Shown here: one piece after another, positions 22,033-33,605 of the stretch | Position numbering within the stretch: position 1 is the stretch's first letter | Layout of the letters: every line of letters starts with the position of its first letter | NCBI GenBank assembly: GCA_007258455.2 | Contig: VDFB02321278.1 | Span: 246,463 to 310,462 of the forward strand | Reading direction: 5' to 3' | Source: Sequoia sempervirens | Taxonomy: Eukaryota > Streptophyta > Pinopsida > Cupressales > Cupressaceae | DNA: 64,000 nucleotides | Notes under the pieces: generated by a model | Told to the model about the DNA's origin: nothing | Databases searched by the model: none | The model's input: the letters and a program-made list of their open reading frames with translations, nothing else | Position numbers and translations under genes: made by a program

Positions 22033-25000
22033 TGTTGTGCATGTTTTGCACACACACGCCCCTACCAAGGGCAAGGACCCCCTTTTTTTTCTCGGGTTAG
22101 GTTGTTTGGATCTTGTATCATTTTGCATGCCTTTGTTTCCATGCCCAAATCAGCCATGAGCCTTAAAACGATCAATTTCATATTGGCCAAAATCACCTAC
22201 CTGAGTTTCACCAAGTCATTTTCACTTGCGGGCCAGCTCTTGCGGGCTTCTATTCACTTCTCGCCCAGCGTCCATTGGCCCATATAGACCTGCATTCACA
22301 GGTTTCCCTTTGTTTTTTTCTATTGTGATATGTCATTTGCTTGCAAGCAAGTCTCGATGTCCGCTTGACCTATGAACCCCACGTCTGTTTTTGTTGCCGC
22401 ATCCTTCATGCTTCACGGAACCACGTCTATAAGTCACCCTAGATGGCACTCCATTCCTATTTCACCATTATCACAACTAACCTTCAACATCTGCCTGTGC
22501 AGTAGGATCTGCAGTTGGCCCTTCCGTCTTCGCTGTTGTCACAAACCAATCGACCCGTTGCTTCAAAAGTGCTTAAGTCTAAACATCTGTGGGTCTTCAC
22601 ACGTGATTTTCCCCTGCTCGACCTTCGTTGCCTAACAACTAAGCTCTATTGGATCCATGCTCGCCGTCGAGCCCATCCTTGCAGGCCCCCGACTGTAGAA
22701 GGTCGTCACCCTGACGCCACTCACAAACGATAATCCTTCACTGCCTTCCCGCTACGTGGGCCTGCGATCCACCAACACCGTCATCCTTTTGCAGACCTCA
22801 GCTAGTCTTTTACCACTTCCTCAATGACACTCTTTGAATGTCTACCAACTAGTTGTTGTCCACAAGCATGACTTTGTGTATCCTTCTCACGGTGGCTCTC
22901 CATGTGGGGCTCGCATACCGGTTTGTCTCACTCTTCGTCGAATGATAACAAAATTTGTATAGCGGCCACCCGCGCTTTATGGACTGCACCCGGACTCCTA
23001 ACATGACATGATTAAGTGGGGAAATGGTGAGTTTACCATAAGTGTCAGGAATTTTGAACCATTGCTTGTTTTATAAACCATAGAGAAACCAGAGAGTAAA
23101 GAGGCATGGGTCGGGTACGCTCATGTAAGAGCAAAGTTTAAAAAACTTCTTCGAAGAGTGTTTTGTGAAATATCAAAGTTAACAGGAAAAATACAAAGAA
23201 ACTAAAGTGTGCTTGGTACAATTGACGACGACCTTCCAGGCAAGTTCTATCACCTTCTAGGTCGTCTGTTTGCATCCAAGGCAACGTCTTTTTCAACAAA
23301 CAATCACCCACATTCCCTGCTCAATAGAAATTATGCCTGCAGGTCCCACACTTCCTTTGGTTGTGCTTTCTTTGCTGTCCCTGTAATGACTTCACTGTGA
23401 CCTCCCCCCCGAGTATATCTCCCTGCGTCCATGTTTAAGGTAGAACCTGAGCTTTGGGTTTCCATCGGGTGACTCCCTGTGGGTTTTTGCCCATGGGATG
23501 CCATTTTCAAACGGTTGCCACCAACAACATCCCTACCACCTCTTCTCGCTTCGGCCAACTAGCATGTCTCATCCGCATCAATAAAGCTGGCTGTACCCTA
23601 CGAAGAATACAAACGGAAAATTGGAAATTAAAATAGGAAAAAGTGTATAAATGACTAGAACAAGAGAGTCAAGGGGTTTCCAATGGGGAAAGCGCTAAGT
23701 GTGAATGATTGCAGGCTATATAAAGGAGTAGGGAGGGATGTCGTGAGAATATTTATTATGGTTCATACTTTTCAAAGTTGCAAGATTTGCGACATTGTGA
23801 AGACAATTCTAGTATGAGCACGCAAGGATCTGACAAGTCATAAGAATGCACCATATAGAGGCTGGGGTGGTGGATGAATTTCACCCATGTGGGTCCTGAG
23901 ACGTGGAATTTTTCCCTCTCCCAGCCATTTTAGGTAGCGTCATCTCATGACGTCCATTGTCCAATGACTTCCTACACCTCCTTTCCCGTGGACTCCAACT
24001 GTGCGGGTTCCATGTAGTCTAAGGTCGCCAATCCCTCCTAGCTACAACAACCTTCGTACAATGTCACCCCGCGTCTTGTCATCCACACTTCATTCAATCC
24101 CATGAAACATGAAAGTTAAGCCTACCCTTGAAGAATGAAAAGATGAATTGGGTCATTCAAAAGAATGTCGCTTCATATTCTAGTTTTGGAGCATATGACT
24201 ATACAGGAGGGAGAGGCTCGATAGGTGGAGAAGCGATGAGGATGGATTTTTGATGATGCATGCTCTGAACAAGGGTCAGATTATCGATGATTTATGAAAT
24301 CAAAATGACAGTGGATACGTTTGGGGAGGATGACCAACTTCAGTATACTTACTATCGCATTTGGAATAGATAAAAAATCCAAAATAGGCAGGGCGGTGTT
24401 AGACCATGGGATGGAGAAGAAAGTATGCTAACCTGCGGGGTAGATTAATCGGACGTCCCTTCACCTTTAGTTGTTGCTTCCGCAACATTCTAACTCAGCC
24501 ACCCACCTTCTCTCACTTGACAAAAACTTCCCACACGGGACCCGAAACTGGTGAAGCCATTTTTCTCTCCGTCATTAATAACGGCCTTCTCGCACCATGT
24601 CCCCACCTCCTCCTTCCCACACCCTCATCCCACAGGCGGTCCCCATGATCAAGGTTCCCGCAAGTAGCGTTATAATGTTGAAAGGGAATGATATCACTCG
24701 ATATGGAATATTTATCGTAGAGATTATTTTAAATGATTTGGAATTTAAACAAAATTTTATCATCCTTGGGTGCTTTGTTGGGATCCTCACATTCACGTAC
24801 TGATGGTTTAATGATACTCTACTTAAAGCATGGTAAATTTTGTGTGCATATGTTCTTGTGCGAAGAAAGAGAAATGTTTGTATTCACAAGGGAGGAATGA
24901 TAACTAGGGGATGATGCACTAATGACACCATACGGGTCTCGCCTCTCTAGCGACCGCTTAAGGAGTCCACTTCCTATCCCATCTTCCAGGTGACATTTTC

Positions 25001-25741
25001 CACTTTGGATGCTTACCTCATCATGTTCCAAGTTCCCAACACAACAGGCGAAATTAAGATGGATGTTATGAGTCACTAGTAATGTTTAAACTAAGTACGT
25101 AAAGGGGGCATCATAATAGTAGAAACATCTTGGTGACAATCCCAAGGCTTGAATCATGAATCTATCGAGGGATTTTAAGGATTTCGGCCAACCTTTTGGC
25201 TGTGAATGGTAAATAATACCCAGTCCTGGGTTTTTGAGGGCCTAGTCATGGTAGGAAATGGCATTTTAATCACCTGGGCCTACAACAATACAACTTTGGA
25301 TTTGGTTATCTTTATTTTCCTGCAGTTCCATGTTGGATGGGGCTCTCATGTATAGATGGCATCGCAGGGGCAGTTGCCTTTATAAGGTCGATGGCTCAGT
25401 GATGCTTCCACACTTCATTTAGTAAACTTCTACCAAGGGAGCATTATGGGAGTCTCCATTAGTATCTGAATAAGGGTCTTCATTTGGCTTAGCAAGCGAT
25501 AGATTCTCACTCGGTGATTCAAATTCATGTCTTTAATGGGGATAAATATAACTATCATTAGCAATACTTGAGGAACAAAAGTGAACAAAGCTTGAAAGGG
25601 ATTTTAACCAACGATCTTATCCTATCTTCCTCTTTATTAATTTCAAATATTGGGCTTGAAATCCTCCTTTATTGTCACATGAAGTGAAGAAAGAAGTATT
25701 CTATGAATGAAAATGATTTAGTCATGCTCTAATTATCTGTT

Positions 25742-26143
25742 ATGAATGCTACTTGCAGGTCTAACATTGCGAGGGAGGGAAAACCGGCATTGATATTTAG
25801 AGGATACCTGTACAAAATGTTGAGTCAGGCCGCAATGGGAAGGATGCCCAAAACCCAAGGAAATACTTTGAATTTTGCATGTTTGGATGAAGATCAGGTG
25901 CCAAGGAGGTGTTGGCATGTCGTTCACCTTAACCTAAGACAAGAGGGGCTGATAATATGGTGCCAAGGAAGTTTGTACCAAGAAAACAAAGAGCTTTCTA
26001 CTAAAGTATGGAGCAAGAAGAAGTTGTCTTGTTCTTCATCAAGTGATCACAATCCGTCAGAGGTTGTCCTACAAGATCAGGATGCAACCAATCCATTTTC
26101 CACAATAATGCAAATCTATGATCGAGTTCACTTGGATGGCTGA
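25742..26143 (+). CDS. Unrecognised 133-residue open frame in LARD 3' LTR
   Basis: Starts MNATCRSNIAREGKPALIF and includes PRRCWHVVHLNLRQEGL and KKKLSCSSSSDHNPSEVV. The 5' LTR holds the same text at 17718-18225 with several stops and a 40-base insertion, so the sequence is shared by both LTRs but kept open only here. Selection is therefore not shown. It may be a captured host-gene exon; no domain is recognised. Confidence 0.35.
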   Translation: MNATCRSNIAREGKPALIFRGYLYKMLSQAAMGRMPKTQGNTLNFACLDEDQVPRRCWHVVHLNLRQEGLIIWCQGSLYQENKELSTKVWSKKKLSCSSSSDHNPSEVVLQDQDATNPFSTIMQIYDRVHLDG

Positions 26144-26388
26144 AGGGCACTGCGAATCCATTAGGGGGGAAGGGGTAGCCTTCGTGCATTCTCGACTACA
26201 GAAAAAAAGGGAAATCAACTAAATGAAAAAATGCTACAACACCTAGGCACTAAAGGATGAAATAGGAATGAGAGAAATGATGTCTTTTAAATTGTTGGAT
26301 AATGGGGGGTAGGTGAAACCCTAATGTAATCAAATCTGAGCCACACAATGTAATTCAATCCCAGCCATTCATTTAGGCTTTGGAAAAC

Positions 26389-26396
26389 TATAAATA
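26389..26396 (+). promoter_or_regulatory. TATA box of LARD 3' LTR
   Basis: TATAAATA, same context as 18447-18454. Confidence 0.7.
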
Positions 26397-27256
26397 GGGG
26401 TCTCCCCCTCATTTGTAAATGGTTGGAGAGCTGGTGTAAAGGAATTCTGTAGTAATAGAGAGCTACATTGCATGATTTATGGGTGTTTCTCTTCTATTTC
26501 TTCATTATGCATGCATGGTTCTACTTCCCTACTAGTTTAGTTGTTAGTTTCTTGAATGGAAGTGATGATAGTGTTTGTTGTTACTGTATTTGATGAATTT
26601 ATAGCTCATGCTTTTTGTGGTTTGTTGATGATGAATCACTTTGTAAATCTAGTCAGAGCTTCTTTAATTTATTGCTAAAACTTAGTTCAATTGCATGCTC
26701 ACGATGTGTGTATGCAATCTGACAATCTACAGTCCTTAGAAGATTGCATTGGTTTTGTGTAACTGTAGGTTCCCCTTGGCCAAGAAAAACCTAGTTTTAG
26801 GGAGTTTGTCTACTATACCAGCCTCCATGATTACTGTTCATTTGTAGTTTTAGGTCCAGGAACTTCCTCTCTTCCCTACCCTTTTTCCTTTTTTTTTATT
26901 TAATAAGTGACCTAATTTAAGGTTCATTGCACATTGTAAAGCTAAATATGATGTTGAAATGGAGTTCTAGACTGTTGTTTGAACTTGCAACAACTGAGAA
27001 ACAATTTCTACATCTTGAGAACTCCATTTGCAAACCCTACTTCCCACGCTTTGTAACTCATCCGTAAGTCCACCTTGTGATTCCATAAAATCACATGAAA
27101 CAAGTAAAATATTCCAAGCACCGTCAAGACCTAACATTAGAGGCCTTGGGGATAGTGTTATGCAATCTCATTGTGGAAGATTGTCTTTCAAGAGAGGTGA
27201 TGTACCTATGCATTTCCTGTGTTGAGAAAGTGCATAAAAAACACATCAACAGACAT

Positions 27257-28743
27257 GTACAAACTTTTGTGATAATAAATCATTTTTAAAAGATAATTTT
27301 CCCTTCTTAATATCAACATGATAGTGGATTCGACTGCAGGCCATGCTTTGTTATCATTCATGGATGGTTTTTCAGGATATAACCAAATCTTTATCAACCC
27401 TCAAGATCAATACAAGACAACATTTACTACACCTTGGGGAACATTTTGTTGGGTTGTCATAACTTTTGGATTAAAGAATGTTGGTGCAACATATCAAAGA
27501 GCTATGACATTGATATTTCATGATTACATACATAAAATTTTGGAAGATTATGTTGATGATATTCTAGCTAAATCCTTAACTCGTTAAGATAATGTTAAAA
27601 TCCTTCGAAAGATCTTTGAAAGAATGCATAAGTACAACATGAGATTGAATCTAAAAAGTGTATTTGGTGTGGATACTAGAAAGATCTTAGGTTTTATAGT
27701 ATCCCACAGAGGCATTGAGGTAGAAATGAAGAAAATTGTTTCTATCATTAACATGCCACGTCTGAAGAATATTTCTCAATTACATAATTTACAAGGAAGG
27801 ATTCAAGTTGTTTGTATTTTTGTGGAATCTTTGGTAGATTGAACCTTACCCTTTACACAACTTCTTAAGTAGTCAAAATTTAAATGGAATGAGGATTATA
27901 AACAAGCTTTTGAAAATTTGAAAGAGTACCTTACTACCCCTCGTGTTTTACAACCTGCCATGCAAGAAAAACCATTTATCCTTTATATATCAACATCAAC
28001 CCATGCTTTAGCACCATTGTTGGCTCAACAAGATGATAATGGTAAAGAATATCCTATTTATTAGATTAGCAAAACTATAATCGATTGTGAAAATCAATAC
28101 ACAATGATAGAGAAACAATATTTGGCTCTTGTGTTTGCTACTATAAAATTGAGACATTACTTATTAAATGAAAAAATTCACGTGGTTACAAAATTTGATC
28201 CTTTAAAACATCTCTTTGCTAAAACAGACTTATCAGGACACTTAGCTAAATGGGTTATGTTTTTAATTGAGTTTGATCTTAAATTTATCTCTCAAAAGGC
28301 AATCAAAGGACAAGCCTTAACTGACTATTTAGTTGATGCTCCTTCTCCATTAACATTACCTAATATTGACTCATTCCCTGATGAAAGTATGTTGACTATT
28401 GAAAAGGAAACATGGGAATTGCACTTTTATGGTTCTAAGTGTCGAACTTTCTTTGGAGTAGGGGTTATAATAATTTTACCTTTAGGAAATCCTCTCCCTT
28501 TATCTTACCGTCTAAAATTCATATTTACAAATAACATTGCAAAGTATGAAGCCTTAATTGTTGGAATATGTGCAGCGTTATCCTTAGGTGTTCAACACAT
28601 TTCCATATTTGGTGATTCTCAACTAATCATTAAACAAATAAAAGTGTCATATCAAGTAAAACACAACAAACTAGTTCAATATAAAAACTTCATGATGACA
28701 TTGTTGGAATGCTTTGAATCACATACCATTGACAATATTCCTT
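27257..28743 (+). pseudogene. Gypsy 2 reverse transcriptase, RNase H and second (archaeal-type) RNase H
   Basis: This is the polymerase that would copy the element's RNA into DNA. RT resumes at KDNFP (about 27274), shifts frame by one base near 27315, then reads DSTAGHALLSFMDGFSGYNQ, with an intact YVDD active site at 27549-27560. A TAA follows at 27585, then LGFIVSHRGIEV. The usual RNase H is remnant (YTMIEKQYLALVFATIKLRHYL, 28098-28160). The archaeal-type second RNase H at about 28411-28670 has WELHFYGSK, with Tyr where the first catalytic Asp should be, then YEALI (Glu kept) and FGDSQLIIKQI (Asp kept). Stops at 27585, 27840 and 28063 make it a pseudogene. Confidence 0.9.
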
Positions 28744-28989
28744 GAAACGATAATTGACATATAGATGCAATGGAAAGTGTTGCTTCCCTTGTATCTCCTG
28801 ATGATTCTTTTATATATTTTTCCTTTTTCGTCCACACAATTCTAAAACCATCAATAGATGAAAAGTGAAAGAAGCATTAGTGAACAATATTGAAGCCTCT
28901 CCAAAATGGTACACACAAGTATTCACCTACTTAAAATAAGGTACCTTTCTTGAACCAACCACTAAGAACACTAGAGCTCGTATTTAGAA

Positions 28990-30162
28990 ACTTTCTACTC
29001 GATATGCCATCCTAGTAGATGTTTTATATATAAGATCCTTTGATGGTATTTTACTTAAATGTCTTAGAAAAATGGAAATCCCTATATCCCTTAAGGAAGC
29101 TCATGCTTGTGCTTTTGGGGGACATTTTGGAGGAAGATCATTAGTTTAAAAATTAATTTTCATGGGATATTATTGGAGACATATGGAACAAGATTGTTTC
29201 GAACATGTTAAGAAATGTCACAAATGTCAAGAAGATAATAATTTGATACATGCTTCTTCTTCCAAAATTTGTGCCCAAGTCCCTATTTGGCCATTTTCAG
29301 TTTGGGGTTTTGATCTCATTGGAAAGATATTTCCTCCCTCTTCTTTGGGACACATGCTCATAATTACTGTAATAGATTATTTCACGAAATGGGTAGAAGC
29401 CATCCCTCTTCGATCCACAACACCTGACACAATTTGTCATTTCATATTGGAACACATTATTGCTTGCTTTGGCATTCCTTCCACATTAGTTTCAAATAAT
29501 GGAACCCCATTTAAGAACAATGGTGTGAAGAAGTTTTTGGAAACATTCCACATTCAACATTGTTTTTCAACACCTTAGTACCCACAATCTAATGGTCAAG
29601 CCAAATCAAATAATAAAACTCTCAAATAAATCTTAAGAAAAATAGTAAGGAAACACAATAAGGATTGGCACACTCAGTTATCTTATGCATTGTGGGCTTA
29701 TCACACTAGTATTCTAACGCCTATATGAAACACACCTTATAACCTTTTTTATGGCACTGATGCAATAATGCCTTTAGAGTTAGAAATCCCTTCATTAAGG
29801 ATTGCTCTTAGAGGGCTTATTGATGACACTACATATAAATAAAAATGATTACAACAACTTGAAATGCTTGATGAACAACACATTAATGCTCTTGAGCAAC
29901 TTCAAGTCCATTCCAAAAGGATGCAACGTAGTTACAATAATAATGTCATTCCTCACTCTTAATAAAGGTGATTTTTTTTATATGAGAATCAACATAATGT
30001 TAATACCACCCCAGGTGAAAAAGGAAAATTTAATCCGAACTGGTTAAGATCCTATGTAATTGATGAAAGATATAGGTCTGGTGTATATACATTAATGAAA
30101 ATAGATGGAACACCTCTCAAAGATCCTATCAATGCTACACATTTGTGTAGATATTACATTTA
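28990..30162 (+). pseudogene. Gypsy 2 integrase
   Basis: This is the enzyme that would insert the cDNA. The zinc-binding region reads AHACAFGGHFGGRS, a TAA, then YYWRHMEQDCFEHVKKCHKCQ (29168-29230). The core follows as WGFDLIGKIFPPS (first Asp kept), then TLVSNNGTPFKNN, where Asn replaces the second catalytic Asp. After a TAG at 29577, NGQAKSNNKTL has Lys in place of the catalytic Glu. The C-terminal text LWAYHTS, MPLELEIPS and NPNWLRSYVIDERY reaches NATHLCRYYI near 30160. Two of three catalytic residues are gone. Confidence 0.9.
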
Positions 30163-30780
30163 GCATTTCCTTTGAATAGTGTGTGTATTAAAGGATGTTA
30201 GATTTAGTAGATAGTTTTCTATTTTATCTCATATTGCTTCATTCTTGAAAAACATTCCTTGTGTGTCTTAGATTATAGAGTAATTGTTCATTATGTTGAA
30301 TTATTACTTTATTATTGCATAATATTAAAATCTCATGCGTGTTGTGTTAAATTAAGATCATTACATGTATTTAATTTATTAACTAGTTCTTAAGTGCATT
30401 TTAGTTTAACACATAACACTTAATCAAAATGTGGTATCTAATATAACCTTAGGTATTTAGGTTAGATCACATAAAAACATAGATCATGGAGACATTTATT
30501 AAATAATCTTGTAAAAGACTATTTAATAGATCACATTGACATCTAGTTTGAAACAAAACATAAAATGCTCATATACTAATATAGCTCATCAGGGCCCGAT
30601 GGAAGTGCCTGTCATGAGATGGTGGACCATGATCTATTAATATAGCTCATCTACTCCTGAAGGCCCCATGCTTCACCTAATGTAATCCCCTCCCATACCA
30701 TGAGCGCCACACACTCCTCGTATATGCAATCTCTCTCAACCTACAATCTAGTGATCTCTCCCTGTAACCTGATGAGTTTT
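30163..30780. other. AT-rich spacer between gypsy 2 integrase and antisense gene
   Basis: No coding text or repeat recognised. A phrase 'atatagctcat' recurs at about 30580 and 30641. Confidence 0.5.
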
Positions 30781-30794
30781 GACCACATGAAGGC

Positions 30795-32690
30795 TTATTC
30801 CTCATTGTCGACTGGAACTTGGGAAGATCGAAGCTCCTCATATGTAGTTTGAAGTTGTTTAAGCTTGCATCTCACTTGCTCATCCCTAGTAGTTGATAGA
30901 TCAACATGCCTCGTGGCTACCTCGTATATATTCCTCCATATCGCTAAGGGCTCAAAAAGGTCAACATGATGCCTTGCGCTAAGTGGTGGCATATGCACTG
31001 CTTGTATGTCTAGATTTGGGGACAGGGAAGGGGCCATATTTATGGTGACTCAATGGAAGACGTCTCGACACTCTCGTGTACACACTGCATAAGGAAAATC
31101 ATAAATAATATTAAAACATGCCATGGTATATAAATGAAAATATACATAATCTTAAAAATATAATAACATATCATTACTTGGATCTCCAGCCCGCCACTCG
31201 AGGTATCGTTGTGGGATGATAGGCCCATTGTGTGCAGAAAGTGTGGAAGGTACAATACCACTAGCCTCTCCATGCTCATGAATGTCGATGCCTACTGCAA
31301 CTACTGACTGTGCTTGGGTGACTCATGAGTGAGATACATGTCTCTCCTCGGGGGCATCTATGGCCTCATCTAGCTCATTGGTTCTAGATCCTCCTCATCC
31401 TCATTCCCTAAGTCACTTGATCTATCCTCCTCCTCTACACCTCCATCGACCACCTCCTCTCTCTCATCTCCCCGACCTAGAAGAGGTCCAACATCACCTA
31501 TAGGATGATCGTAAGGGAAGACATGTGTCAGTCGCTCTCTCGCCCACCAATGCTCATAAGCTATAGTGGTTCCTATGTTGTCTAGGTTAGATGTTGGGGG
31601 CACATCATGGTCCTCATCATCCAATTCATTGAATTATACATCATTAACTATGGGACACCAAATGTCTCTAGGTCTAGAGCCACTTTGTGTTGATCTTAGG
31701 TATGTGGGTTGTGGCCTCAGTGGTACCCGAATCTATCCAAACTGTCTCATAACGTGATCATAGTAAAATGGATTCACTATATAGTCGTGCCAATCCAATA
31801 GGAGCCTATCTTGCTACATCCTAACAAGTTGTTACATGTTATCTAGCCACTGGGGTATGGTGAAGTAGGGACTCCATACTACCTCCTCCTCATCTAGATA
31901 ATCAAACTGAATCCTCTAGTATAGAAAATACTCAAACTCTTAGGCCCATCTTAGAGTATAGTTAAAAGCTCGTGGGTACCCAACGACCACTACTGTAGGA
32001 TAACCTATAGGCATAGTACCTGTGATATGCTCAAAGGCCCACACCTACAGGAGTGTACAATGTACTATGTTATCTAGCTCCCTATACACAAATTGCCCGA
32101 GATCATCGTAAAGGTAAGATAACATACTATGACCCCATGCATAAATGGCCTGATGACACTCCATATTGCAGATAGTGTGAATGAGGCCATCATCTAGGTG
32201 TGTGCCTCATCCATTAGAAATAGGAGCTAATTCCATAGTGACAACCATAATCCACTACATCAACAATGAGTGTGTGTGTAGGATCCACTTAAGATCCATG
32301 TGTGCCCCAATCTTTGCTGGAATAATGGAATGACTGATATAGTACTCAATATCCTATTGCATTTTTGTGTGTTTGGTCCTCCACAATGTGGATAGTCTCA
32401 CCCCAGATGGGTAGTCTTAGGATGTAGTGAATATCCTCAAGCATCATCATCATCTCCCCAGATGGTAGATGGAATGTGGAAGTGTTTGCATCCCATCTCT
32501 CCACTAATTCCATCAACATGGAATCATGATATATCATTAGTGGCATAGTATAAATCTAAAAAAATCTAGTGTCACACAAAATATCGATCTCCTCCATGGT
32601 TACTCGGGTAACCAACTCCCAGAGAAACGTAAACAATCTCCTAACCACTGATGTGCATGAGGTGGAACTTGGAAAAGAAGAAAAAAATCA
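30795..32690 (-). pseudogene. Antisense plant mobile domain (PMD / MAIN-like) gene inside gypsy 2
   Basis: Read on the minus strand, the text matches the PMD family (MAIN/MAIL-type proteins of plants, also found in DNA and gypsy transposons). In order: LVERWDANTSTFHLPSGEMM and LEDIHYILRLPIWGE (32546-32420); AIYAWGHSMLSYLYDDLGQF (about 32165-32085); VWSPYFTIPQWLDNM (about 31885-31840); YYDHVMRQFG (about 31770-31740). The acidic C-terminal part (31624-31370) contains EDHDVPPTSNLDN and EEEDRSSDL runs; a last open frame spans 31037-30798. Stops and frame changes break it. Its orientation, opposite to gag-pol between integrase and 3' LTR, suggests a captured gene with its own promoter. Role in the element is unknown. 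Confidence 0.82.
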
Positions 32691-33591
32691 TCAATAACAT
32701 GTATAAAAATATTCATCAATTAATTAAAAATAAATTAAAGTTTCTCTAGGACACTTGGTCCAAAACTAGACACTTGGTCCAAAACTAGACACTTGGGCTA
32801 TTTTTGGATAGGGGGTCCTAGACACTTTAGCTATTTTTTGCAGCAAAAAAGGATGCTTTGCGACATTTTTGGATTAGGTCCCAAAACCTACTAAATTTTT
32901 TTAAAAAATTATATAAAAGTAAAAATGTGAAGATAAAGCAAAGTACAATGGACTCACCATGTCTCAAAGCATGTTGAATGCCACCTCGTCTCTCAAAACG
33001 GTTAGTCTAGGAGGCTTGTATGGTCGTCAACTCGACATTTTCATTCGCTCTGCAACAAGGTAATTTCTCAAAAGGTAAATGTCAAAATGATAGTTAGAAA
33101 TGTCATTTTCACTCATATATACTCAAATCTATTAAAGAAAGCATAATTTATGCTAAGTACATTTCACTTAAATCAACACAATGGGGGCTAGAGAACTTCA
33201 TTTTCGATGTTGTTTGTTACGTTGGATTTGTGGTTCCATCCCTGACCTCATTCAATGTCTATCAATATGTGGTGTTGTATACTCAATACCATATTGTAAG
33301 ATTTCACACCATCAAGCAAATAAATTTTATTTGGTTAGATTGCTACCCTAATTCCACCTCCATAAAGCAAGCAAAATTAGGGGGGATACATCTACCCTCG
33401 AATTTGAATCTCTGTAGAAGTTTGATTTTGAATGACTAACAAATCAATTTTGCAGGATGTAGTTCCTAACATTGTGGTTTTGCAGTGTCTATACTAAGGG
33501 CTTCATTCTCCCTCTTTGTGAAAAATCCATATGACTATCCTTTTTATAATCCTTTAGCTTGCATATGCACATAGTGTCATATGGCCGCTAA
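32691..33591. other. Gypsy 2 spacer between antisense gene and 3' LTR
   Basis: Mostly noncoding. It would hold the promoter of the antisense PMD gene (about 32690-32940). A 69-residue plus-strand frame at 33230-33436 has no recognisable content. Confidence 0.5.
32748..32793 (+). repeat. Tandem repeat, 20-bp unit
   Basis: GACACTTGGTCCAAAACTA occurs twice in tandem and a third partial copy follows ('gacacttgggcta'); a degenerate fourth, 'gacactttagcta', lies at about 32820. Confidence 0.8.
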
Positions 33592-33605
33592 AGTGGGGGC
33601 TAAAT
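33592..33605 (+). promoter_or_regulatory. Gypsy 2 polypurine tract
   Basis: AAAGTGGGGGCTAA just before the 3' LTR, matching gypsy 1's tract at 7725. Confidence 0.7.

Larger units (their letters stand above)
14249..27251 (+). mobile_element. LARD-like element: 13.0 kb, LTRs over 4 kb, no pol, TSD GACAT
   Basis: A large insertion in gypsy 2's reverse transcriptase gene. A perfect 5-bp target duplication GACAT lies at 14244-14248 and 27252-27256, and the ends are TGTTGTGCATG...CACATCAACA. Long direct repeats begin at 14249 and 22033. The repeats run side by side for about 4.3 kb, after which the 3' copy continues for another 0.8 kb. The internal domain (about 18516-22032, 3.5 kb) shows no protease, RT, RNase H or integrase motif. 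Very long LTRs around a coding-poor centre is the definition of LARD elements. Sense strand is inferred from the TATA box. Confidence 0.85.
22033..27251 (+). repeat. LARD-like 3' LTR (5.2 kb)
   Basis: It starts TGTTGTGCATGTTTTGCAC like 14249 and ends CACATCAACA, followed by GACAT. Its final 0.8 kb (26459-27251) is unique to this copy and would be the R/U5 part lost from the 5' LTR. Confidence 0.85.
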
